Shown here piece by piece: positions 54,299-64,000 of a stretch of 64,000 nucleotides of DNA (within the stretch, counting starts at the first letter, position 1; each line of letters begins with the position of its first letter). Position numbers and translations under genes: made by a program. This stretch comes from Streptomyces sp. CB02056 (GTDB lineage: Bacteria > Actinomycetota > Actinomycetes > Streptomycetales > Streptomycetaceae): the NCBI RefSeq assembly GCF_001905545.1, contig NZ_LIPD01000003.1, positions 531,147 to 595,146 on the forward strand, in the 5' to 3' direction. The notes beneath the pieces are model-generated. The model ran no database searches. It saw only the letters and a list, made by a program, of their open reading frames with translations, and was not told the DNA's origin.

Positions 54299-54718
54299 CT
54301 ACTGCTTGAGCTCCGCGTACGCCTCCGCGCTGCTGTCCTTCAGGAACTGCCAGCAGCGGGCCTCCTCCTCGGTCTCCTTGATCGCGCCGGCCGCCCGGGC
54401 GAGCGCCGCCAGGCAGCGCAGGAAGCCGCGGTTGCCGCGGTGCTCCCACGGCACCGGGCCGTGGCCCTTCCAGCCGTTGCGCCGCAGCGCGTCCAGACCA
54501 CGGTGGTAGCCGGTACGGGCGTAGGCGTACGACTCGACGTACCGGCCCGCCGCGTAGGCGTCGTCGGCCAGCATCGCCCAGGCGAGGCAGAAGACCGGGA
54601 ACTCGGCCGCCACCTGGGTCGGGGAGGCCGATTCCTCCGCCAGCATCCGGTAGGGCCGCTCCTCCTCCGGGAGCAGGGTCGGTTCGGGACCGTCGAGAAG
54701 ATTCCTGTGAATCGCCAT
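54299..54718 (-). CDS. DUF3151-family protein
   Basis: Started at ATG 54718, this 139-residue helical protein reads MAIHRNLLDGPEPTLLPEEE, then VFCLAWAMLADDAYAAGRYV, YAYARTGYHRGLDALRRNGW and HRGNRGFLRCLAALARAAGA. I recognise it as the DUF3151 type, which stays next to fba in many actinobacteria, from memory including mycobacteria. It looks like a TPR-like helical repeat. Function unknown; the conserved neighbourhood suggests a link to central carbon metabolism. Confidence 0.8.
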   Translation of the reverse strand: MAIHRNLLDGPEPTLLPEEERPYRMLAEESASPTQVAAEFPVFCLAWAMLADDAYAAGRYVESYAYARTGYHRGLDALRRNGWKGHGPVPWEHRGNRGFLRCLAALARAAGAIKETEEEARCWQFLKDSSAEAYAELKQ

Positions 54719-54843
54719 GCCCTGAAGTCTGCCACCCGAGACGCAGGGGTCAACCGCCGTCCCGGACGGGCGGCCGCCACGGGCACCGGCGCCGCCCACG
54801 GGAAGGTGGACATTCACCCGTTCGCCATGCCAGTGTGAAGATC

Positions 54844-55734
54844 ATGTCTGCAGCCCGATCCGTCGGCAGGCGCACCGCACCGCCCCGGAAGGGCGGTCGC
54901 CGACGCCGCCGGCAGCGGCGCAGACCCGGTCCTGGCATGCTCACGGCACTGGTGCTCTCCGTTCTGGTGCTGGGCGCCGCGGCGGTCATGCTGAACCGCC
55001 CCTCGGCCACCCCGGCCACCACCCCGACCACCCAGGCGAGGGTCGCCCCGCCGGCCGAGCAGGCCGCCACGGCGGCACCGGCGCCGGCTCCCGCACCGGC
55101 CGACACCCCGCCGCCCCCGCCGGCCCCGACACCGACCCCGCCGCCCGCCCCCGCCGCGCCGGACCCCGGCCCCGCCAAGGGCGCGGGCACCTTCACCGTC
55201 GCCCCCGCCACCGCCAAGCCGGTGGGGCGCGGCACCGTGCGCCGCTACCGGGTCGAGGTCGAGGACGGCATCGGCATCGACGCCCCGTCCGCCGCCGCGC
55301 AGGTCCACGGCATCCTCGGCGACAAGCGCGGCTGGACCAACGACCGCAAGAACGGCTTCCAGCTGGTCGCCGACGGCCCGTACGACTTCACCGTGAAGAT
55401 CGCCTCACCGGCCACCGTGGACCGGATCTGCGGCGCCTCCGGACTGGACACCCACGGCGAGGTCAACTGCAACGTCGGCAACCAGGTGCTCGTCAACTCC
55501 AAGCGCTGGAACACCGGTTCACCGCAGTTCAGCGGCCCGCTGGAGGAGTACCGGGCGCTGATCGTCAACCACGAGGTGGGCCACCGGATCGGCCACGGGC
55601 ACGAGGGCTGCCCGGGCGAGGGCAAGCCCGCGCCCGCGATGATGCAGCAGATCTACGGGCTCAAGGGCTGCGCGCCCAACGCCTGGCCGTACTCGGCGGA
55701 GGGCACCTACCTCAGCGGGCCGTCCGTCCCGTAG
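54844..55734 (+). CDS. DUF3152 membrane-anchored protein with zinc-peptidase-like motif
   Basis: The 296-residue product has a basic head (RRTAPPRKGGRRRRRQRRR), one membrane helix (about 35-52), a Pro/Ala linker to about residue 118 and a DUF3152 domain with the metzincin-like motif VNHEVGHRIGHGHEGCPG (HExxHxxGHxH) and two Cys pairs (CGASGLDTHGEVNC; CPGEG...GC). An outward-facing metalloprotease is plausible. The start is ATG 54844, with TGGACA-N18-CAGTGT upstream as a leaderless promoter; GTG 54835 is an alternative. Confidence 0.8.
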   Translation: MSAARSVGRRTAPPRKGGRRRRRQRRRPGPGMLTALVLSVLVLGAAAVMLNRPSATPATTPTTQARVAPPAEQAATAAPAPAPAPADTPPPPPAPTPTPPPAPAAPDPGPAKGAGTFTVAPATAKPVGRGTVRRYRVEVEDGIGIDAPSAAAQVHGILGDKRGWTNDRKNGFQLVADGPYDFTVKIASPATVDRICGASGLDTHGEVNCNVGNQVLVNSKRWNTGSPQFSGPLEEYRALIVNHEVGHRIGHGHEGCPGEGKPAPAMMQQIYGLKGCAPNAWPYSAEGTYLSGPSVP

Positions 55735-55766
55735 CCCGCGGGACCGGAGCCGCACCGGAGAGCCGG

Positions 55767-56642
55767 TCAGCCGAGCACCGGCAGGTACGCCCGCAGGTCG
55801 CTGCGCTCCCCCGAGGCGGACACCTCGGCCGCGTCCACCGCCGCCGCCCAGTCCGTCCGGCCGGTGGCCAGCCGGATCCAGGTCAGCGGGTCGGTCTCCA
55901 CCACGTTGGGCGGGGTGCCCCGGGTGTGCCGGGGGCCCTCGACGGCCTGCACCACCGCGTACGGCGGGATCCGCAGCTCGACCGCGCCGCCCGGGGCGCG
56001 GTCGGCGAAGGCGTCGGCCAGCAGCCGGGTGACGGCCGCGACGGCCTGCCGGTCGTGCGGGAACGCCGGGAGGGCCCGGGAGGCCGCGGAGACCGGGAAG
56101 GCCGAGGAGACCGGGGAGCCGGGGAAGGCGTCGGGCCCGAGCGCGGCGGCCAGGTCGTCGGCGTGCACGACCGTCTCCACCAGCCTGGTCACCAGCATGT
56201 CGGAGAGCGTCATCGAACCCAGCCGGATCTCGAACCGCCGCGCCGGGTCGGCGGCTTCGGGCCGCTCCAGCAGGGCGAGCAGCGCGTCCGCGGCCCGGCC
56301 GAAGGCGGCCGCCACCGAGGCCGCGTCCCCGGCGAACTCCGCCGCGCCCCGCGCCCGGGCCTGCTCGTCCAGCAGCGGCGCGACGGTGGCGACCCCGGCC
56401 GCCCAGCCCGACAGGTCCAGCGGTGCCCGCCCCTGCGGCCGGTCGTCCAGGTGCGCCGGGACGTAGTCGAGTTGGACGGCCAGGTGGGCGAGCAGTTCAC
56501 GGACCCGCCACCGCCCCAGCCGGGTCGGCAGGTCCAGCTGCTCCGTGCTGAGCGCGTCCACGGCGGCACGCAGCGCCCTGGTCTGGGCGGCCAGCGCGGC
56601 GCGGACCTTCTGCGGCTGGTACGTACGGGGCTTGGCAGGCAT
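55767..56642 (-). CDS. Maleylpyruvate isomerase/DinB-like mycothiol-dependent protein with SCP2-like tail
   Basis: This 291-residue protein has an N-terminal four-helix DinB/MDMPI domain (ALRAAVDALSTEQLDLPTRL, GRWRVRELLAHLAVQLDYVP with a metal-ligand-like His; TRLVETVVHADDLAAALGPD) and a C-terminal SCP2-like half (VELRIPPYAVVQAVEGPRHT, TWIRLATGRTDWAAAV). Such enzymes use mycothiol and zinc. ATG stands 7 nt after TATGTT with no ribosome site. It lies downstream of the pur operon terminator, in the same direction, as in other streptomycetes. Confidence 0.82.
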   Translation of the reverse strand: MPAKPRTYQPQKVRAALAAQTRALRAAVDALSTEQLDLPTRLGRWRVRELLAHLAVQLDYVPAHLDDRPQGRAPLDLSGWAAGVATVAPLLDEQARARGAAEFAGDAASVAAAFGRAADALLALLERPEAADPARRFEIRLGSMTLSDMLVTRLVETVVHADDLAAALGPDAFPGSPVSSAFPVSAASRALPAFPHDRQAVAAVTRLLADAFADRAPGGAVELRIPPYAVVQAVEGPRHTRGTPPNVVETDPLTWIRLATGRTDWAAAVDAAEVSASGERSDLRAYLPVLG

Positions 56643-56658
56643 GGGGCTCAACATATGA

Positions 56659-56697
56659 CGAGGGGCGGACGGTTCACCAGGAACCGCCCGCCCCTCG
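56659..56697 (-). terminator. Terminator of the purSQL operon
   Basis: CGAGGGGCGGACGGTTC pairs with GAACCGCCCGCCCCTCG with one mismatch around ACCAG, 11 bp past the purL stop. It overlaps the promoter of the next gene. Confidence 0.75.
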
Positions 56698-56707
56698 AAC
56701 AGGCCGG

Positions 56708-58962
<2,255 letters not shown>

Positions 58963-58963
<1 letters not shown>

Positions 58964-59640
58964 CAGGCGTTCACCAGCTGCTTCAGGACGGAAGTGAAGA
59001 AGCCCAGGCCCTCGGTGGTCGGACCGGTGAGCGGCTCCACGGCGTGCTCCGGGTGCGGCATCAGGCCGACGACATTGCCGGCGGCGTTGGTGATGCCGGC
59101 GATGTCGCGGTACGAACCGTTCGGGTTGACGTCCAGGTAACGGGCGACGACCCGGCCCTCCGCCTCCAGCTCGTCGAGCACCCGCTCCTCGGCGACGAAG
59201 CGGCCCTCGCCGTTCTTCAGCGGGACGACGATTTCCTGGCCGACGGAGTAATCCCCGGTCCAGGCGGTGCCGGCGTTCTCGATGCGCAGCTTCTGGTCGC
59301 GGCAGATGAAGTGCAGCGAGTCGTTCCGGGTGAGCGCACCGGGCAGCAGGTGCGATTCGCAGAGCACCTGGAAGCCGTTGCAGATACCGAGCACCGGCAT
59401 TCCGAGCTTCGCCTGCTCGATGACGGTCTCCATCACCGGCGAGAACCGGGAGATGGCACCGCAGCGCAGATAGTCGCCGTAGCTGAATCCGCCCGGCAGG
59501 ACGACGGCGTCGACCTGGTGGAGATCCTTGTCACGGTGCCAGAGGGCGACCGGCTCGGCGCCGGCGAGACGGACCGCCCGCCGGGCGTCGCGGTCGTCGA
59601 GGGAGCCGGGGAAAGTGACGACGCCGACGCGGGTGGTCAC
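58963..59640 (-). CDS. purQ: Phosphoribosylformylglycinamidine synthase glutaminase subunit PurQ
   Basis: This 225-residue class-I glutamine amidotransferase supplies ammonia to PurL. The triad is visible: Cys87 in [13 protein letters not shown], His196 and Glu198 in [11 protein letters not shown]; the oxyanion strand is [18 protein letters not shown] 59640 overlaps the purS stop by 4 nt. Confidence 0.97.
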
Positions 59641-59891
59641 TTGCCCTCCTCCTCGACCCGGACGGTGAAGTCCTCGATCACGGTGTTGGCGAGAAAGGTC
59701 TCGGCGGCTTCGCGGATACGGGCGAGCGCCGCGTCGTCGACCGGGCCCTCCACATCCAGCTCGAAACGCTTGCCCTGGCGGACGTCGGCGATCCCGGTGA
59801 ATCCGAGACGGGGCAGTGCACGCTGCACCGCCTGTCCCTGGGGGTCGAGGATCTCCGGCTTGAGCATGACGTCGACTACGACGCGTGCCAC
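59637..59891 (-). CDS. purS: Phosphoribosylformylglycinamidine synthase subunit PurS
   Basis: This 84-residue subunit starts at GTG 59891 (GGGAG upstream): [60 protein letters not shown]. It forms a dimer bridging PurL and PurQ. First gene of the purS-purQ-purL operon. Confidence 0.95.
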   Translation of the reverse strand: MARVVVDVMLKPEILDPQGQAVQRALPRLGFTGIADVRQGKRFELDVEGPVDDAALARIREAAETFLANTVIEDFTVRVEEEGK

Positions 59892-60356
59892 TGGCACTCC
59901 CGGTGGTGTCTTCGGTGAGGCGGGGGAACTCCAGACTACCGGTGGTTTCGGGCAGGATTGCTGGCCGGGCATAGCGACGCGCGTAGACCCCAGACCCTTA
60001 CGCAGCAAGGGATCCAGCGCCCCGATCACCCGCCCGGGCCGGCCGGTTTCCCCGGATTCGGCACTCGGAACGACGCCCTCCGGAGAACACCCGAATACGG
60101 CACTTGGGGACAGAACCGCCCGACCCGCACATCGGTATCAAGGAACCCGCCGAAGAGACGTGAATATCCGGAAAAGAATGCCGGACTCTTCGATTTCGGC
60201 CCCCTTCGGGTGCAGAATAGGGCCACCTGTCGCGGCAAGTGCTGCGTATCAGGCGAGCCGCCCGGCCCGCCCGTACGCGCTTGCGCGAGTTGGTGCACAT
60301 CAGGCCCCGGTACCCCCTCGGACCGGCGGCCGAATTGCCCGAGAGGATTGACACCC
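59892..60356. other. Divergent region between purS and the lsr2-like gene
   Basis: 465 bp, less GC-rich towards the right end. Two direct 17-bp repeats (60052-60068 and 60091-60107) match at 14 positions around CGGCACT. They may be an operator of either gene. No ORF is supported. Confidence 0.5.
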
Positions 60357-60674
60357 ATGGCTCAGCGTGTAGTTGTCACGCTCTCCGACGACCTGGACGG
60401 CGGCGCCGCCGCCGAAACCGTCCACTTCGGCGTCGACGGAAAGTCGTACGAGATCGACCTGTCCGTGGACAACGCGGAAAAGCTGCGGGAGGCCCTCGCT
60501 CCGTTCGTCGCCGCCGGCCGCCGGCAGAGCCGCACCGGAAAGTCCTTCCGGCGCACCGCCCTCACCCCGGACCCGGCCGCCGTCCGCGCCTGGGCCCTGT
60601 CCCGCGGGATGGAACTGCCGGCCCGCGGCCGCATCCCCAAGCACGTGTACGAGGCGTTCGCCGAGGCGAACTGA
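60357..60674 (+). CDS. Lsr2-family nucleoid-associated protein
   Basis: This 105-residue protein starts MAQRVVVTLSDDLDGGAAAE-TVHFGVDGKSYEIDLS, the N-terminal oligomerisation sheet of Lsr2, and ends with the DNA-binding helices and AT-hook-like Arg-Gly-Arg (RGR, residues 90-92) in LPARGRIPKHVYEAFAEAN. Lsr2 proteins bridge and silence AT-rich, horizontally acquired DNA. The linker is basic and short, as in the second streptomycete copy (LsrL type, which also sits beside purS in S. coelicolor), rather than the main Lsr2. AGAGG lies upstream. Confidence 0.9.
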   Translation: MAQRVVVTLSDDLDGGAAAETVHFGVDGKSYEIDLSVDNAEKLREALAPFVAAGRRQSRTGKSFRRTALTPDPAAVRAWALSRGMELPARGRIPKHVYEAFAEAN

Positions 60675-60817
60675 CCCCGCGGGGAGCCCGCTCCCCGGTC
60701 GCCCCGCCCGCCCGGTCCGAAAGGGTGGGGCGACCACCCCGAACGATGCTGTAGAGTATTCCTCGTCGCCGCAACGGAGAGATCCGAAGAGGCGGCGGGT
60801 GCCCCACCAGGCACCAT

Positions 60818-60890
60818 GCGGACGTGGCTCAGTTGGTAGAGCATCACCTTGCCAAGGTGAGGGTCGCGAGTTCGAATCTCGTCGTCCGCT
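60818..60890 (+). tRNA. tRNA-Gly(GCC), copy 1
   Basis: A 73-nt cloverleaf beginning GCGGACGTGGCTCAG with anticodon loop TTGCCAA (GCC) and T-loop GTTCGAATC. CCA is not encoded. Confidence 0.96.
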
Positions 60891-60929
60891 CGCAGTGCGC
60901 GAGCACAGCACAACTCAATAGTTTGACCT

Positions 60930-61002
60930 GCGGACGTGGCTCAGTTGGTAGAGCATCACCTTGCCAAGGTGAGGGTCGCGAGTTCGAATCTCGTCGTCCG
61001 CT
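60930..61002 (+). tRNA. tRNA-Gly(GCC), copy 2
   Basis: Identical to the copy at 60818 over all 73 nt; the two are 39 nt apart and probably share a transcript ended by the hairpin at 61010. Confidence 0.96.
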
Positions 61003-61009
61003 CAGATAC

Positions 61010-61039
61010 GAAGGGCCCCCTCAATCGAGGGGGCCCTTC
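61010..61039 (+). terminator. Terminator after the tRNA-Gly pair
   Basis: GAAGGGCCCCCTC pairs perfectly with GAGGGGGCCCTTC around AATC. Confidence 0.85.
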
Positions 61040-61096
61040 GGCATTCCCTCCCGAGCGTCCCGGCACCCCCGCACCCGGCGGCCGGCGATATCGGCC

Positions 61097-61110
61097 ATGA
61101 CATTTGTCAT
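61097..61110 (+). promoter_or_regulatory. Palindromic operator ATGACA-TT-TGTCAT
   Basis: A perfect 14-bp palindrome 80-93 bp before the ABC gene, followed by a TGTCATGAC half-site at 61136-61144. This resembles operators of DesR/LiaR-type response regulators, which fits the DesK-type kinase encoded downstream. Confidence 0.6.
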
Positions 61111-61189
61111 CGCCGACCCGTGCGTCCCCACCGCGATGTCATGACGGCTCGCACTGCCCGTACCGCCCGGCCGACGGGAGGCTTGGGGC

Positions 61190-62197
61190 ATGGAAACGAG
61201 CCGGCCCTCCCGCCCCAGCGACGACGTGATCGAGGTCACCGACCTGCACCGCCACTACGGCGGCGGCAGCACCGGGTACCACGCCGTACGCGGCGTCGAC
61301 CTGACCGTCCGCCGCGGCGAGCTGTTCGCCCTGCTCGGCACCAACGGGGCCGGCAAGACCTCCACCATGGAGGTCATCGAGGGCCTGGCCGCGCCCACCG
61401 GCGGCACCGTCCGGGTGCTCGGCCGGGACCCCTTCACGGAGCGCGGCGCCGTCCGCCCGCGGATCGGCATCATGCTCCAGGAGGGCGGCTTCTCCGGCGA
61501 GCTCACCGCCGCCGAGACCGGCCGCACCTGGGCCGGGATGACCAGCGGCGCCCGCCCGGTCGCGGAGGCGCTGGAGCTGGTCGGCCTCGGCCACCGGGCG
61601 AACGTCCGGGTCAAGCAGCTGTCCGGCGGCGAGAAGCGCCGGCTGGACCTCGCGATGGCCCTGCTCGGCCGCCCCGAGGTGCTCTTCCTGGACGAGCCCA
61701 GCACCGGCCTCGACCCGGAGGCCCGCGCCGCCGTCTGGCGGCTGGTCCGCGAGCTGCGCGCCCAGGGCACCACGGTGCTGCTCACCACGCACTACCTGGA
61801 GGAGGCCGAGGAGCTGGCCGACCGGCTGGCCATCATGCACGGCGGCCAGGTCGTCACCTCCGGCACCGTCGCCGAGGTGATCGCCGGCCGGCCCTCCCGG
61901 ATCTCCTTCGAACTGCCCGAGTTCACCGGGACCGCGCTGCCCCTCCTGCCCGGCGCCGAGCTGTCCGTCGACGGCCGCAAGGTCACCGTGCAGACCGTCG
62001 GGCTCCAGGACACCCTCACCGACCTGCTCGGCTGGGCCCGGCACCACGGCATCGCGCTCGGCGCGCTGGACGCCCGCAGCGCCTCGCTGGAGGAGGCCTT
62101 CCTCGCGATCGCCTCCGAGGCCGCCCACCAGCACCCCCCGCAGGCGCCCGCCGCCACCCGCCCCGCCCGCCGCCGCCTGATCGGATCCGCCCGATGA
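61190..62197 (+). CDS. ABC transporter ATP-binding protein (DRA-type exporter)
   Basis: This 335-residue protein has Walker A LLGTNGAGKTSTMEVIEG, Q-loop MLQEGGFSGELTAAET, the signature VKQLSGGEKRRLDLAMALLG, Walker B VLFLDEPSTGLDPEARAAVW and the switch LTTHYLEEAEELADRLAIMH. The C-terminal DRA-like extension (about 230-335) is typical of drug or lipid exporters of the CcmA/DrrA class. It overlaps the permease gene by ATGA. With the two-component kinase downstream this looks like an envelope-stress or antibiotic-responsive export unit. Confidence 0.92.
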   Translation: METSRPSRPSDDVIEVTDLHRHYGGGSTGYHAVRGVDLTVRRGELFALLGTNGAGKTSTMEVIEGLAAPTGGTVRVLGRDPFTERGAVRPRIGIMLQEGGFSGELTAAETGRTWAGMTSGARPVAEALELVGLGHRANVRVKQLSGGEKRRLDLAMALLGRPEVLFLDEPSTGLDPEARAAVWRLVRELRAQGTTVLLTTHYLEEAEELADRLAIMHGGQVVTSGTVAEVIAGRPSRISFELPEFTGTALPLLPGAELSVDGRKVTVQTVGLQDTLTDLLGWARHHGIALGALDARSASLEEAFLAIASEAAHQHPPQAPAATRPARRRLIGSAR

Positions 62198-63021
62198 CCA
62201 CCGCCACCGCCACCACCGCCGGTCCGCAGAGCACCGCCGTCCGCCGGCTGCTCGCCCTCGGCCGGGCCGAGGCCACCCTGCTGCTGCGCAACCGCACGGC
62301 CCTGTTCACCGCCCTGGTGCTGCCGCTGTTCCTGGTCGTCGTTCTCCGGAGCACGCTGGCGCAGCAGGCCGAGTCCAACCCCGGCCTGGACGTCGACTCG
62401 CTGCTGGTCTACGGCTCGGTCGGGATGGTCCTGGCCTTCGTCGTGTACTACAACCTGACCGCCGCGTACGTCGGACGGCGCGGCGAGCTGGTCCTCAAGC
62501 GGCTGCGCACCGGCGAGGCCCGGGACATCGAGATCCTGCTCGGCACCGCCGTCCCCTCGCTCACCCTCGGCCTGCTGATGGCCGCCCTGATCGGGATCGG
62601 CGGCAGCGTCGCCCTGCACCTGACCGTGCCGGTCAACCCGCTGCTGATGCTGGTCGGCCTGCTGCTGGCGCTGGCCACCATGATCGCCCTGGCCGCGCTG
62701 TCCAGCGCCTTCACCAGGACCGTGGAGAGCGCCGGCATCACCACCCTGCCGGTCATGCTGGTCATGCAGTTCGGCTCCGGCCTGTTCGTCCCGCTGGACG
62801 TCATGCCCGAGCAGCTGGCGAACATCTGCCGCCTGCTGCCGACCACCCCGGCCTTCCAGCTGATCCGCGTCGGCTGGTTCGGCACCGACGGCTCGGCCGC
62901 CGCGACCGGTTTCGCCGGCTCCTGGGGCGCCGCCGGCTCGCACCTGGTCACCGGGGGCATCTGGCTCGCCCTCGCGGTCTGGGGCGCGGTGCGCTACTTC
63001 CGCTGGGAGCCGCGCCGCTGA
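62194..63021 (+). CDS. ABC-2 type transporter permease
   Basis: This 275-residue protein has six hydrophobic segments: LFTALVLPLFLVVVLR, SVGMVLAFVVYYNLTAAYVG, LGTAVPSLTLGLLMAALIGI, LMLVGLLLALATMIALAALS, TLPVMLVMQFGSGLFVPLDV and a last helix at GGIWLALAVWGAVRYF. It pairs with the ATPase just upstream (4-nt overlap). Substrate unknown. Confidence 0.9.
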   Translation: MTTATATTAGPQSTAVRRLLALGRAEATLLLRNRTALFTALVLPLFLVVVLRSTLAQQAESNPGLDVDSLLVYGSVGMVLAFVVYYNLTAAYVGRRGELVLKRLRTGEARDIEILLGTAVPSLTLGLLMAALIGIGGSVALHLTVPVNPLLMLVGLLLALATMIALAALSSAFTRTVESAGITTLPVMLVMQFGSGLFVPLDVMPEQLANICRLLPTTPAFQLIRVGWFGTDGSAAATGFAGSWGAAGSHLVTGGIWLALAVWGAVRYFRWEPRR

Positions 63022-63112
63022 GCATCCGGCAGTAATCCGAAGGAACGCCCCCGGTCCGACCTCTGATATGAAGGCAGCAAGCATGATCGTGGTCGAACTG
63101 GGGGCGGAAGAA

Positions 63113-64000
63113 ATGAGAATGCGGTCGCCGCTTCGCAGCTGGACGAGCCTGAGCAATCCCCAGCGCACCGAGCTGTACCTGCGCTGGTCGCTCTACCTGA
63201 TGGCGCTGTTCATCCTGCCCGGCATCCTGCTCACCGTCGGGAGCGTCGCCGACCAGGCCGAGAACATCCCGGTGATCCGGATCTCCCTGCTGATCGGACT
63301 CGCCGTCACCCTGGTGCTGCTGCGGGCCTACCGCACCGCGCTCGACCACTACCTGGGCCGCCCCGCCGACCACCGGCTCTGGACCGCCCTCTCGGCCGGC
63401 CTCGCGGTGGCCGGCTCCTGGACGGTCCTGCTGTTCGGGCCCGCCGACGGCGGGACGCGGAGCCCGGGAGGCGCGCCCTTCACCCCGTTCGTCGCCAGCG
63501 TCCTGCTGATCGCCTCCTTCGGGCCGGTGTGCGTGGCGCTGACCCCGCGCTGGGCCGCCGTCACCGGGGTGGGCATGCTGGCGGCCGTCTTCCCGGCCGG
63601 GGTGCTGTCCGGGGGCGACCCCGCCGGCGTCGCCGGGTACCTGACCGGACTGACCATCGGCATGGCCTTCATCGGCTTCAGCTGCCGCAGCTTCGCCTGG
63701 CTGACCTCGATCGTCTGGGAACTGGACACCGCCCGCGAGGCGCAGTCCCGGCTGGCCGTCGCCGAGGAGCGGCTGCGCTTCTCCCGCGACCTGCACGACG
63801 TGATGGGCCGCAACCTCACCACCATCGCGCTGAAGAGCGAGCTCGCCGTGCAGCTCGCCCGCCGGGGCCGCACCGAGGCCGCCGACCAGATGGCCGAGGT
63901 GCAGAAGATCGCCCAGGAGTCGCAGCGCGAGGTCCGGGACGTCATCCGCGGCTACCGCACCGCCGACCTGCACGCCGAGGCGATCGGCGCCCGCGCGGTG
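63113..64000 (+). CDS. DesK-type sensor histidine kinase, C-terminus cut by window edge
   Basis: The frame is open to base 64000 (296 residues seen). ATG 63113 has a GGAAG site; in-frame ATGs at 63083 and 63068 are alternatives. About five or six membrane helices span residues 25-200 (LYLRWSLYLMALFILPGILL onwards), followed by a coiled linker and the HisKA_3 dimerisation helix with RFSRDLHDVMGRNLTTIALK, whose His is the phospho-acceptor. The ATP-binding domain lies beyond the edge. It probably senses envelope state and drives a NarL-type regulator acting on the ABC genes. Confidence 0.88.
   Translation, partial: MRMRSPLRSWTSLSNPQRTELYLRWSLYLMALFILPGILLTVGSVADQAENIPVIRISLLIGLAVTLVLLRAYRTALDHYLGRPADHRLWTALSAGLAVAGSWTVLLFGPADGGTRSPGGAPFTPFVASVLLIASFGPVCVALTPRWAAVTGVGMLAAVFPAGVLSGGDPAGVAGYLTGLTIGMAFIGFSCRSFAWLTSIVWELDTAREAQSRLAVAEERLRFSRDLHDVMGRNLTTIALKSELAVQLARRGRTEAADQMAEVQKIAQESQREVRDVIRGYRTADLHAEAIGARAV

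Overview
The window is high-GC actinobacterial chromosome with the compact, bidirectional layout of a streptomycete (Streptomyces or Kitasatospora). Pointers are very high third-position GC, mycothiol-type and SenS/SenR/HbpS-type genes, LAxTG cell-wall signals, HspR-controlled chaperones and a perfect parS site (51999-52014), which suggests a position in the origin-proximal half of the chromosome. Most genes are core; there are no insertion sequences, phages or CRISPR arrays.

Left part (1-14.6 kb): a secreted lipoprotein cut by the window edge; a SigE-family ECF sigma factor with a membrane-anchored partner gene; a GlxA/AraC regulator; a TipA-like MerR regulator; a polytopic membrane protein; a sortase substrate; two oxidoreductases; a YunG-like protein; and a redox-sensing set made of a secreted HbpS-like haem-binding protein (minus strand) facing a SenS-like histidine kinase and SenR-like response regulator (plus strand). 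The sigma operon and the lipoprotein gene share a near-identical ECF-type promoter, which suggests a small regulon.

Middle-left (14.6-26.6 kb): an alpha/beta hydrolase with twin operators, a macrolide-type glycosyltransferase and an MFS exporter divergent from a LysR regulator look like a small detoxification neighbourhood. Then come tRNA-Gly(CCC), a zinc-ribbon protein, dcd, an AlaX editing enzyme, a Yip1 membrane protein, a GDP-mannose pyrophosphorylase-like enzyme and a large Fe-S membrane reductase.

Heat-shock block (26.8-44 kb): dnaK-grpE-dnaJ-hspR and, 10 kb further on, clpB, both preceded by HspR operators (HAIR). Between them lies the most unusual part of the window: one plus-strand regulator, a tiny secreted peptide, a nucleoside-deoxyribosyltransferase-like enzyme, and an operon of five paralogous LuxR-tailed regulators on the minus strand whose reading frames overlap by 8-11 nt at every junction. 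A TDT transporter with a divergent LysR regulator follows.

Right part (44-64 kb): XRE regulator, YbjN protein, aminotransferase, DUF2617, a membrane spermidine-synthase-like protein, an SRPBCC membrane protein, pyrE, DedA, fba, DUF3151 and DUF3152 proteins, a mycothiol-dependent isomerase-like protein, the purS-purQ-purL operon, an Lsr2 paralogue, two identical tRNA-Gly(GCC) genes, and an ABC-2 exporter with the start of a DesK-type histidine kinase running off the right edge. Many genes here have a -10-like hexamer 6-8 nt before the start codon and no Shine-Dalgarno, so leaderless transcription seems common.
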